A DNA stretch of 15,808 nucleotides. Origin: CAWVWD01 sp965662365 (GTDB taxonomy: Bacteria; Bacteroidota; Bacteroidia; Chitinophagales; Saprospiraceae). Both the position numbers and the translations under genes were made by a program. Below the pieces are notes generated by a model that saw only the letters and a list, made by a program, of their open reading frames with translations, did not search any database and was not told where the DNA came from. The stretch is from assembly GCA_965662365.1 (NCBI GenBank), contig CBFIHR010000091.1, positions 1 through 15,808 of the forward strand. The letters are read 5' to 3'. This document shows, piece after piece, positions 1 through 6,490 of this stretch (the first letter of the stretch is position 1; the number at the start of each line of letters is the position of its first letter).

Positions 1-331
1 CCGAATGATTGACTTTGAATTTTGCCAAATATGGGAAAAGTTCAAAATTAACAAAATTGGGTAGTTCGGGCGTATCCACGGCTTTTTTATCATCTAATTC
101 GCCATTTTCCTTTTTTGGAAATGCCCACGTTGACCAACGGTATTCTTCGTCAATGATATAATTATAGTCTTCGCCTTTGAGTTCGGCTTCGTCTGCCTTG
201 TCTTGTTCTAATTCATCTAAATAGCGTAAGAACATCACCCATGAGGTTTGTCCGATGTAGTCCAATTCACTATCTGCCCCTGCATCTTTATACAAGATGT
301 CGTCTATATTCTTGAAAGTTTGTTCAAACAT
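1..331 (-). CDS. hsdM: Type I restriction-modification methylase subunit HsdM, N-terminal part (runs off left edge)
   Basis: The minus strand is open from an ATG at 331 to the window edge, giving 110 residues starting MFEQTFKNIDDILYKDAG. The sequence that follows (ELDYIGQTSWVMFLRYLDELEQDKA, then a YRWSTWAFPK segment and ELFPYLAKFK) is the typical helical N-terminal domain of HsdM (HsdM_N), which in this family precedes the SAM-binding N6-adenine methylase domain. HsdM works with HsdS (target recognition) and HsdR (cleavage) in the type I complex. The catalytic NPPF/Y motif and the partner genes would lie to the left, outside the window, so completeness of the system cannot be judged. The start is well placed: it is the family's usual N-terminus. 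Possible minus-strand promoter words (TACCTTTA, 389-396) lie about 60 nt upstream but match the consensus imperfectly. Confidence 0.9.
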   Translation of the reverse strand, partial: MFEQTFKNIDDILYKDAGADSELDYIGQTSWVMFLRYLDELEQDKADEAELKGEDYNYIIDEEYRWSTWAFPKKENGELDDKKAVDTPELPNFVNFELFPYLAKFKVNHS

Positions 332-452
332 AAGTTAGGAATACTAATTATTATATTAGGTTGTTTTTTAATACTAAATGTAGAAAAATAAAGGTACAAA
401 AAAATGAAAGATAAAGGAATAAAATAAGGATAGACTTTATTATAAATGTTGT

Positions 453-646
453 GGTTGTGTCCATTAGTGAGCGGCAAGGTTTTGATGAGTCGAACGGTGT
501 CGGTACGCTGTACCTATTTCGACGGTTAAAAGGTTTAGAGAACCGCTTCTGTTTGTAGAAAAACGTATTTCAGACCATTTTTGAGGTACAGCCTATCGAC
601 ACCGTTTTTGTCAAAGGCTGTACCGCTCACGAATGGGTTATGCCAC
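453..646. repeat. Large imperfect palindromic element, candidate structured RNA or MITE-like repeat
   Basis: Two arms of about 55-60 nt face each other around a loop of about 68 nt. Matching blocks, left with right: CCATT 461-465 with AATGG 632-636, GTGAGCGG 467-474 with CCGCTCAC 623-630, AACGGTGTCG 493-502 with CGACACCGTT 597-606, and GCTGTACCT 507-515 with AGGTACAGC 584-592. Each arm also folds on itself: GGTAC/GTACC at 502-514, and GGTACAGCC/GGCTGTACC at 586-625 with an inner GACA/TGTC. I find no open reading frame in it. The 7-nt word TTATAAA flanks it at 440-446 and 662-668 and could be a target-site duplication, but it is AT-rich and may be chance. It lies between divergent genes, so it could be a mobile repeat, or a transcript ended by the hairpin at 705-746. 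Confidence 0.7.
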
Positions 647-704
647 CAAAATTATTCATATTTATAAAATTTCACTCATTTTAACAAAAATTAACCAACA
701 TTTG

Positions 705-746
705 AAAAGGTGAGGTCAATTATTGGGCATCACCTTTTTTATTTTT
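705..746 (+). terminator. Terminator-like hairpin with no obvious upstream gene
   Basis: AAAAGGTGA (705-713) pairs with TCACCTTTT (730-738), followed by T-rich sequence to 746. On the plus strand this is a good intrinsic-terminator shape, yet no plus-strand gene lies upstream in the window; the only upstream transcription unit is hsdM, which reads away from it. It may end a non-coding transcript covering the 453-646 palindrome, or shield against read-through. The minus-strand reading has a shorter T run and looks weaker. Confidence 0.55.
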
Positions 747-756
747 GGTAACTTTG
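723..756 (+). promoter_or_regulatory. Candidate Bacteroidota promoter for the coiled-coil lipoprotein
   Basis: TAACTTTG at 749-756 matches the Bacteroidota -7 box TAnnTTTG exactly, and a TTG at 723-725 lies 23 nt upstream, at the far end of the accepted spacing. Transcription would start near 763, leaving a leader of roughly 160-180 nt before the lipoprotein start. The TTG falls inside the terminator loop, which lowers confidence. Confidence 0.4.
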
Positions 757-939
757 TGAAAACAACTATTGAAGTTTTAATAAGTCGAAGGAAATTGTTT
801 TTATTCTGTAGTGAAAATAGATATATTTAGAAGTCGTTAATTTTCTATATCTTGTTAAGACCTACACATTCAACAGACTTTACATTTCATTATGAATAAG
901 GCTTTCTGCAAGATTGACATAATGAACAAAGCATATTTT

Positions 940-2784
940 ATGAAAATAAAAATCATCACATTTATTGGTTTGATAGTTACATTGGCAGGTTGTCAGCCAT
1001 TAAGTGCTACTTTTTCTAAAAAGAATAAACCACAAACTACAACAACAGAAACAAGTACACCTGAAAATAATAATTATTTTAAAGTACCCTCTTCGGCTGC
1101 AGTGGACACCGAAGAAATGTTAGTCGTACAGGCTAAAACAGCGGCAAAAGAGCAGGCCGAACGTCGTGCCGAAATGGCTCGTAAGCGTAAAGCGGCACAA
1201 GCGGCCAAGGTGACAACAGGTACGGTAGATGATGCGACTATCATCTCCAGTTCTATTGATGAAATGCCGACAACGATTGAGAAGTTAGAAGAGCAACAAG
1301 CGAACAAGTTGTCAAAAGAGCTATTGGAGAAGCGTAAAGCTATGGAAGCTGCCCGAAAATCTGCTATTGCGGAAGCAAATAAAGAGGCAGAACAAGCCTT
1401 GAAATTACAAAAAAGTGAAGAGTTGGCAGTCAAGGCGGAACAGGAACGACTGGAGCGAGCGGCGAAAATTGCTGCTGCAAAAGCGGAACAGGAACGCTTA
1501 GAACGAGAAAAAGCGGAGGCGGTCGCTGCTGCAAAGGCAAAGGCTGAAAAAGAAGAGAAAAAACGTTTGGCGAAAGCAAAAATCGAACGAGAAAAGGCAG
1601 AAGCCGCAAAATTAGCAGCCTTAAAAGCGGAAGCAGAACGTAAAGAAAAGGAACGTCTTGAACAGGAACGACTGGAGCGAGCGGCGAAAATTGCTGCTGC
1701 AAAAGCGGAACAGGAACGCTTAGAACGAGAAAAAGCGGAGGCGGTCGCTGCTGCAAAGGCAAAGGCTGAAAAAGAGGCGGCTATTGCTGCCGAAAATCGC
1801 CAACGGACTACTAAAGAAGAGACAGAAACGACTAAGAAAACAGAGGAGGAAACGGAAAAAGAACGTGCGGCTCGTTATGCTAATCAAAACTTAGATTTGT
1901 ATAAAGAGGACGATAAAAAAGCAAAGTGGAAATTAAGTAATCGCAAGACTTTCAGCAAACGTAAGGACTCGAAAACGTCACCTGCCGATGAGCTTGAATC
2001 CGCAGTGACGGAAACGACTTCTGGAGAGAGAAAAGAGCAAACGTTGGTCAATGCGAATATACCGGTCTCACTGGCAGGTATGGAGAGCGATCCGGTGATG
2101 AATAAAATCGATAATATTCCGATACCAACATTAAAATCGTATTATTTCCCAATAGAAAAATTAGAAACGGCAAAAGCATATTGTTATATTTCTAACGACG
2201 GCTCACCAGATACTACGTACTGGTTGATGAAGTCGATTACCTTTGCGGGGAAATCATTCTTGATTACCGAAAAGTATAACAATAACTTTGTGATGATTTC
2301 TTCAAGTCGGGAACGTATCAACGAAGTTGGTGCTTATATCGAATCCTTTACCGCTTACGAAAGTAGTGGCTTGGGAGGGACGCAAGCGGTCGAGTATTGG
2401 GTCGAAGATGACGAAGGTTTCCGATGGAATATGGACGACGGAAAATTCGCTATGGTGTCGATGAATTATAACAGTAGTGATTTTCCAAACTACGATATCA
2501 CCTCTTATCGAGAACGGCATTTTCTTGATAAAAACGGAGTCTTTACTTTCGAAAATAGAGATTTAAAAACCATCGTTTTGGAGGATAGACAAACGACCGT
2601 TTATGTGGATAATAAAAATAATGAAGAAAGTTATCCGTCGTCTTGCGAAAATCATTATGCGAAAGGCATTGGCTTAGTAAAATATACCATCAACAAACAA
2701 GATAAAGGCTTCACATTAGCGCGTACTTATCGGCTCACTCGAACAATTAGCTATTCAGAATGGCAAAATTTGATTAAAAAGTAG
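940..2784 (+). CDS. Coiled-coil (Ala/Lys/Glu-rich) lipoprotein with uncharacterised C-terminal domain
   Basis: I do not recognise the gene as a whole. From the ATG at 940 the 614-residue product begins with a lipoprotein signal peptide: charged MKIK, a hydrophobic stretch, and the lipobox LAGC with Cys18, so it should be anchored to a membrane facing the periplasm or outside. ATGs at 892 and 922 are in frame; I prefer 940 because it gives a standard-length signal peptide. Residues about 50-315 are a long, highly charged, alanine-rich coiled coil built from motifs such as AEQERLER and EKAEAVAAAKAKAEKE, resembling TolA-type periplasm-spanning helices in composition only. It contains a perfect 116-bp direct repeat (1438-1553 and 1660-1775). 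The last 215 or so residues, beginning near SYYFPIEKLETAKAYCYI, form a different, mixed, aromatic-rich globular domain. Inference: an envelope-spanning tether. A strong terminator follows at 2864. Confidence 0.8.
   Translation: MKIKIITFIGLIVTLAGCQPLSATFSKKNKPQTTTTETSTPENNNYFKVPSSAAVDTEEMLVVQAKTAAKEQAERRAEMARKRKAAQAAKVTTGTVDDATIISSSIDEMPTTIEKLEEQQANKLSKELLEKRKAMEAARKSAIAEANKEAEQALKLQKSEELAVKAEQERLERAAKIAAAKAEQERLEREKAEAVAAAKAKAEKEEKKRLAKAKIEREKAEAAKLAALKAEAERKEKERLEQERLERAAKIAAAKAEQERLEREKAEAVAAAKAKAEKEAAIAAENRQRTTKEETETTKKTEEETEKERAARYANQNLDLYKEDDKKAKWKLSNRKTFSKRKDSKTSPADELESAVTETTSGERKEQTLVNANIPVSLAGMESDPVMNKIDNIPIPTLKSYYFPIEKLETAKAYCYISNDGSPDTTYWLMKSITFAGKSFLITEKYNNNFVMISSSRERINEVGAYIESFTAYESSGLGGTQAVEYWVEDDEGFRWNMDDGKFAMVSMNYNSSDFPNYDITSYRERHFLDKNGVFTFENRDLKTIVLEDRQTTVYVDNKNNEESYPSSCENHYAKGIGLVKYTINKQDKGFTLARTYRLTRTISYSEWQNLIKK
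1438..1775 (+). repeat. Perfect 116-bp in-frame direct repeat inside the lipoprotein gene
   Basis: Bases 1438-1553 and 1660-1775 are identical at every position when compared letter by letter; the offset is 222 bp, or exactly 74 codons. Each copy encodes the same coiled-coil block (EQERLERAAKIAAAKAEQER and onward to AKAKAEK). The 106-nt spacer has related composition but is not a copy. Identity at synonymous positions indicates a recent duplication or gene conversion rather than selection on protein sequence alone. Recombination between copies would remove or add 74 residues without breaking the frame. Confidence 0.95.
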
Positions 2785-2861
2785 TCGGTTAGTGAAAACG
2801 TTTGATGGAAAATATTGTTAGAAAGTTATCAGAAGTGAAAACCTAATAAACGCAATGATAC

Positions 2862-2897
2862 AGCTCCGGTACAATTTATTTTGTATCGGAGTTTTTA
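2862..2897 (+). terminator. Rho-independent terminator of the lipoprotein gene
   Basis: CTCCGGTACAA (2864-2874) pairs with TTGTATCGGAG (2881-2891) as an 11-bp stem with one G-U wobble, a 6-nt loop, and then five Ts. It lies about 80 nt after the lipoprotein stop and before the convergent DUF434 gene. The minus-strand reading lacks a T run, so it acts in one direction. Confidence 0.88.
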
Positions 2898-2944
2898 ATT
2901 TTAATCCAACCCTAAGGTCAATAGAGACCGATGAACGTCAATCA

Positions 2945-3652
2945 TCAAACCGCATCAATGACGTTTTCAATTTTCAAATGCGTTTCCATGAGGAGTTTTC
3001 CTAAATTAAACCAGCGTTGACATTCGTCCAAAATCCACGCATCCGCACTAATAATGATATGCTTACTTTTCGCTAAAACGGCATCAGGATTATTATCCAA
3101 ATGTATTTCCCAATTGAAATTATACCTTTCGGCAAAATCGTAGAGCATCACCTTCAATCGGCCACTATTAGAAACAGGAGCGTCGAAGTACCAAATGACT
3201 TTTTGGACGTTTAAGCTTTTTAGAACCTCGCCAATCAAAATAATGGCCTTTTCGGTTTGAATCACTCGTTTATACGAACCGTGAACACTCGAAATATCTC
3301 GATAAGTATCGTCCTGACACTTGAAAATATAAGCTCCCGACAAGGCACTTTCTAAAATAATCAGCATATTAAAACCATCAATTAAGACGGTTTCATTTTT
3401 CAAGGATTCTTTAGAAACAGCTTTTTGAGTTCTATTAAAAATCGCTTGTTCACTTGCTGCCATTCTCATCAAAGCTTTTTGTTGCCGAGCATTGAGCCGA
3501 TAACGATTACCAACGAGCTGACAAGATGACTTTAAACCATAATCTTTTGATAATAAGTAGGATAAATCACAGATAGCTTCCTTAAAAATAGGTTGCCATT
3601 TTGGGCTAAAAATCTTATCATCGTTGGCGTGTTTGCCTCTGTTTTTTGTCAT
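2945..3652 (-). CDS. DUF434 domain protein with PIN-like C-terminal region
   Basis: The 235-residue cytoplasmic protein, with no signal peptide or membrane segment, has an N-terminal helical region (about 1-75) with RYRLNARQQKALMRMAAS, followed by VLIDGFNMLIILESALSGAY (89-108), FKCQDDTYRDISSVHGSYKR and VIWYFDAPVSNSGRLK (152-167). These are the signatures I associate with the DUF434 family and its PIN-like extension. Conserved acidic residues D92, D157, D190 and D204 are positioned as in PIN/NYN-type metal-dependent nucleases, so RNA or DNA cleavage is possible but is inference. It is divergent from engB, and both genes carry a near-identical 48-nt element ending 15-16 nt before their ATG. The ATG at 3652 is the only sensible start. 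Confidence 0.78.
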   Translation of the reverse strand: MTKNRGKHANDDKIFSPKWQPIFKEAICDLSYLLSKDYGLKSSCQLVGNRYRLNARQQKALMRMAASEQAIFNRTQKAVSKESLKNETVLIDGFNMLIILESALSGAYIFKCQDDTYRDISSVHGSYKRVIQTEKAIILIGEVLKSLNVQKVIWYFDAPVSNSGRLKVMLYDFAERYNFNWEIHLDNNPDAVLAKSKHIIISADAWILDECQRWFNLGKLLMETHLKIENVIDAV

Positions 3653-3667
3653 AATAATGTGTAGGGT

Positions 3668-3715
3668 AGTTTATCCCGCTGCGTCCCGATTACTCGGGGA
3701 AATCTCGGGAGTTGA
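3668..3715 (-). promoter_or_regulatory. 48-nt leader element, copy 1 (upstream of the DUF434 gene)
   Basis: Read on the minus strand, this element runs from TCAACTCCCGAG to GCGGGATAAACT and ends 15 nt before the ATG of the DUF434 gene. It matches the copy at 3911-3958 at 44 of 48 positions. It holds a hairpin CCCGA-GTAA-TCGGG (a GNRA-type tetraloop if transcribed) and a possible enclosing stem TCCCG/CGGGA. All four differences fall outside both stems. It could be a 5'-UTR regulatory element or one half of an interspersed inverted repeat. Confidence 0.75.
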
Positions 3716-3910
3716 AGAAACAAATAGTCTTATATTGATTGTTAAAAACAATTAAGTTTGGTGTAAATTGACAAAGCATAATGGTTAATACAAGATTGTC
3801 AATAGATTTTACGATTTTTGCAAAGTTAGAAAAGTAAATTATAAAAAATAACTTTCGTCAGTGTTGAAGTTGTGGTTTGTTTTGCCGTTTAGCGAAGCAC
3901 TCGTCAACTG
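3716..3910. promoter_or_regulatory. Spacer between the twin leader elements, probably holding divergent promoters
   Basis: This 195-nt AT-rich spacer must contain the start sites of the two divergent genes if the flanking elements are leaders. TAACTTTG on the minus strand (3821-3828) and TAAGTTTG on the plus strand (3753-3760) both fit the Bacteroidota -7 box TAnnTTTG. Neither has a convincingly spaced TTG upstream, so these are weak predictions. No gene is visible here. Confidence 0.3.
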
Positions 3911-3958
3911 TCAACTCCCGAAGTGTCCCCGAGTAATCGGGATGCAGCGGGATAAACT
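3911..3958 (+). promoter_or_regulatory. 48-nt leader element, copy 2 (upstream of engB)
   Basis: This is the plus-strand copy of the element at 3668-3715, running from TCAACTCCCGAA to GCGGGATAAACT and ending 16 nt before the engB ATG. The hairpin CCCGA-GTAA-TCGGG sits at its centre, with a possible outer TCCCG/CGGGA stem. It is in the same orientation relative to its gene as copy 1 is to the DUF434 gene. The open frame through it (3861-3974) translates the repeat and is not part of EngB. Confidence 0.75.
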
Positions 3959-3974
3959 GTCAACCGTTCATAAT

Positions 3975-4586
3975 ATGGAAATTAAAGAAGCAAATTACGT
4001 TGCTAGTTATCCGAGTGTTACGAAGTGTCCGCCGGCGGATAAACCAGAATATGCGTTTATCGGTCGCTCGAATGTGGGCAAGTCGTCCTTAATAAATATG
4101 TTGACGAATCATAAAAGATTGGCAAAGACCTCTTCGAGTCCTGGTAAGACGCAGATGATTAATTATTTCGACATTAATCGTCGGTGGTACTTGGTGGATT
4201 TACCGGGTTATGGTTATGCGAAAATTTCAAAAAAGAAGCGTCAGGAATGGCGACGTATGATCGAAAACTACTTATTGCAACGGTCATCATTGGCGGCAGC
4301 CTGTATATTAATAGATAGTAATGTGCCGCCTCAAGAGGTAGATTTGGAGTTTTTGGATTGGGCCGGAAAGGTGCAGCTGCCGATTATTATTATTTTTACA
4401 AAAGCAGATAAGAGTAAGTCGAATAAGGTTGAACAAAATATTGAGGCATTTAAAAATAAGATGTTAGAAAGTTGGGAAGAAATGCCGCAGTATTTCATCA
4501 CTTCGGCTAATAAAGAACAGGGACGAGAACCGATTTTAGATTTATTCGATCAAATTAATACCGATTTTTATAATCTATTTGAATAA
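3975..4586 (+). CDS. engB: Ribosome biogenesis GTPase EngB/YihA/YsxC
   Basis: A 203-residue cytoplasmic P-loop GTPase of the TrmE-Era-EngA-YihA group, a normal length for the family, which acts late in assembly of the large ribosomal subunit. Motifs in order: G1 GRSNVGKSS (30-38), the switch region SSSPGKTQ (53-60) with the family's PGKT, G3 DLPGYGYAK (75-83), G4 TKAD (142-145) and G5 TSAN (about 175). The start at 3975 gives MEIKEANYVASYPSV, the usual N-terminus just before the G1 strand; the frame is open upstream to 3861 but that part only translates the leader repeat. No Shine-Dalgarno sequence is visible. It stands alone, divergent from the DUF434 gene, and is followed by the acyltransferase 120 nt downstream on the same strand. 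Confidence 0.95.
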   Translation: MEIKEANYVASYPSVTKCPPADKPEYAFIGRSNVGKSSLINMLTNHKRLAKTSSSPGKTQMINYFDINRRWYLVDLPGYGYAKISKKKRQEWRRMIENYLLQRSSLAAACILIDSNVPPQEVDLEFLDWAGKVQLPIIIIFTKADKSKSNKVEQNIEAFKNKMLESWEEMPQYFITSANKEQGREPILDLFDQINTDFYNLFE

Positions 4587-4642
4587 AGTTGAATAAAGCA
4601 TACTCAAAATTAAATCGGGAAATTGTTTTTTCGACCATTACT

Positions 4643-4701
4643 AAAGTGTAAGGGGTGAAGTGTAAGAAATTTCACACCTTACACGTCACATTTCACACTT
4701 T
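4643..4701 (+). repeat. Inverted repeat just upstream of the acyltransferase start
   Basis: GTGTAAGGGGTGAA (4646-4659) pairs with TTCACACCTTACAC (4671-4684) with a single mismatch around an 11-nt loop. A second pairing joins AAAGTGT (4643-4649) with ACACTTT (4695-4701). The sequence is made of a few short words (GTGTAAG, GTGAA and their complements) repeated and inverted. No T run follows the hairpin, so it does not look like the engB terminator. It ends 5-22 nt before the ATG, so it could control translation of the acyltransferase or be an interspersed palindromic repeat. Confidence 0.7.
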
Positions 4702-4706
4702 AAAAA

Positions 4707-6407
4707 ATGCGATATAATCCTAAAAAAGAGCAGTATCCGTATGTCATTCCTGATTTGAAAGAATGGCCGCTGGTGAAGTTGTCGGAAGACAAAGCGAAGT
4801 TTTTGAAAGAGGTAGATGATTATACGGTAGCGTATTTTCTTAAAACGCTTTCGGAAGATGAAGTGAGTGATGAAATCGCAAGAACGATTTTTTTAGAAAA
4901 AAAGCGAAATAAAGAAGAACCGTGGCGAGTTGATAATCCAAAGCAAGATTTAAAATTTTGGGCGAAAGTCGGAAAGGATTTGATTCGTAAGTCTTTAGAT
5001 AAAGAGGAGGAGGAACGAAAATCTGTTTTTAAAAATAATAAAAAACTACTTCATTACATTGTTAGCCGTTATTCGGAGGAGATTGTCGGGCGTTTTCAGG
5101 TCAAAACGTACTTATTCGCTCGAACTTTTTTGACGATGGCTTTTACACGACTGTTAAATTCGGTCGCCTCAAAGAATGCCTTTAAGTTTTTTAGTCGCCG
5201 CTATCAATTGCAACAAAAAATACAAGCGATTGGTGAAATTGAACACATTCGAGCATTATCGAAAAAAGGGACGGTGGTGCTTGTTCCGACTCATTTTTCT
5301 AATTTAGATTCTATTCTGATTGGTTTGACAGTTGATTTTATTGGTGTGCCTGCCTTGTCTTATGGTGCCGGGCTAAATCTTTTTAACACGGGTGTTCTGG
5401 CTTTTTTTATGAATCGGCTGGGAGCGTATCGGATTGATAGGCGTAAAAAAAGTAAGCTGTATATTGAAACATTAAAGTCGTATTCGACACTGTCGATTAA
5501 GCGAGGAACACACAGCTTGTTTTTTCCGGGTGGCACTCGTTCTCGTTCGGGGATGATTGAGAAAAAACTCAAAATGGGTCTAATCGGTACGGCTATCGAA
5601 GCCCAGCGAATGATGTTAGAAGAGGAAAAGGCGGATAAAGTTTTTGTGGTACCAGTGGTTTTAGGGTATCACTTTGTTTTGGAAGCTAAAAGTTTAATTG
5701 AGCAACACTTAAAACGAACGGGCGAAGCCAAATATCTTGTACCCAATGATGAGTTTGGGAGTAATCGAAAATTGGCGAGTTTTGTTTACCAATTTTTTGG
5801 GTCGAGTTCTGAAATCATGGTATCGTTCGGCAGGCCGATGGATGTTTTTGGCAACTTTGTCGATATGGAGGGCAATAGTTTTGATAAACGAGGTAATGCA
5901 ATTGAGTTACGAGACTATTTTACATCTAATGGTCAGTTGACTGAAGATATGCAGCGAGATCAAGAATATACCAAACTTTTAGCGGATATAATTGTGAAGC
6001 GATTGCATGCTGAAAATATCGTTTTGTCGAGTCATCTCTTAGCGTTTGTAGCGTTTAATATTATTCGTGCTAAACATCCGAATTTAGATATTTACGGTAT
6101 TCTGCGATTGAGAGAAGAGGATTTGATTATTCCTCAAGAGGAGTTTTTATACGCTATCAATGAATTGCGTAAACAATTGTTTGAATTAGCAGCAGCGAAA
6201 CGATTAAAACTCTCTGAAGTGATTAAGGCGGACGAAATTAGTGATTTGTTGAATGATGGTTTGAATCACTTGGGAACGTATCACCCCGAAAAAGTCTTAA
6301 AGAAAAACCGAAATGGGGATTATGTGACTGATAGTTTGAAGTTGTTGTATTATTATCATAATCACTTGGTCGGCTATGAGTTTGAACGAACGGTGAAATG
6401 GCTGTAA
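4707..6407 (+). CDS. Glycerolipid acyltransferase (PlsB/PlsC superfamily)
   Basis: A 566-residue protein with a lysophospholipid/glycerol-phosphate acyltransferase core at about residues 175-330. Motif I is HFSNLD (H196 to D201, the HX4D catalytic pair), motif II is GAYRIDRR (239-246), motif III is FPGGTRSRSG (273-282) and motif IV is VPVVLGY (315-321). It should transfer an acyl group to glycerol-3-phosphate or 1-acylglycerol-3-phosphate in phospholipid synthesis at the inner membrane; its length and the long extra domains on both sides favour the PlsB-like side, but which step it performs is not decided by sequence reading. Motif III has Gly where the common form FPEGTRS has Glu. The C-terminal 240 residues are helical and unassigned. 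The start follows a hairpin closely and no Shine-Dalgarno is visible. The gene converges with the channel gene. Confidence 0.85.
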   Translation: MRYNPKKEQYPYVIPDLKEWPLVKLSEDKAKFLKEVDDYTVAYFLKTLSEDEVSDEIARTIFLEKKRNKEEPWRVDNPKQDLKFWAKVGKDLIRKSLDKEEEERKSVFKNNKKLLHYIVSRYSEEIVGRFQVKTYLFARTFLTMAFTRLLNSVASKNAFKFFSRRYQLQQKIQAIGEIEHIRALSKKGTVVLVPTHFSNLDSILIGLTVDFIGVPALSYGAGLNLFNTGVLAFFMNRLGAYRIDRRKKSKLYIETLKSYSTLSIKRGTHSLFFPGGTRSRSGMIEKKLKMGLIGTAIEAQRMMLEEEKADKVFVVPVVLGYHFVLEAKSLIEQHLKRTGEAKYLVPNDEFGSNRKLASFVYQFFGSSSEIMVSFGRPMDVFGNFVDMEGNSFDKRGNAIELRDYFTSNGQLTEDMQRDQEYTKLLADIIVKRLHAENIVLSSHLLAFVAFNIIRAKHPNLDIYGILRLREEDLIIPQEEFLYAINELRKQLFELAAAKRLKLSEVIKADEISDLLNDGLNHLGTYHPEKVLKKNRNGDYVTDSLKLLYYYHNHLVGYEFERTVKWL

Positions 6408-6437
6408 ATACAATTTGTTTGATGTGAAACTGATGTG

Positions 6438-6455
6438 TTTTTTAAATTTAAAAAA
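6438..6455. terminator. AT-only palindrome between convergent genes
   Basis: The 18-nt perfect palindrome TTTTTTAAATTTAAAAAA lies in the 83-nt gap between the convergent acyltransferase and potassium channel genes. It could aid termination in both directions, but it has no G-C pairs and so is a poor hairpin. I see no better terminator in the gap. Confidence 0.25.
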
Positions 6456-6490
6456 GTAGATATTTTGGTAAAAACGGTTTTAGGATGTTG

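Noticed and set aside
1074..1762. Two long minus-strand reading frames opposite the lipoprotein coiled coil
   Set aside because: They are low-complexity antisense frames caused by the GC-biased Lys/Glu/Ala codons of the repeat region; no family resemblance or start signals.
1438..1775. CRISPR-like repeat array
   Set aside because: There are only two long copies, they are in frame within a coding sequence, and unit and spacer lengths do not fit CRISPR.
3668..3958. Insertion sequence bounded by 48-bp terminal inverted repeats
   Set aside because: The 195-nt interior has no transposase and I see no target-site duplication; the placement relative to two start codons suggests leaders instead, though a MITE cannot be excluded.
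3861..3974. N-terminal extension of EngB by 38 residues
   Set aside because: The extra sequence translates the 48-nt repeat element and spacer, has no family counterpart, and the ATG at 3975 gives the normal EngB N-terminus and length.
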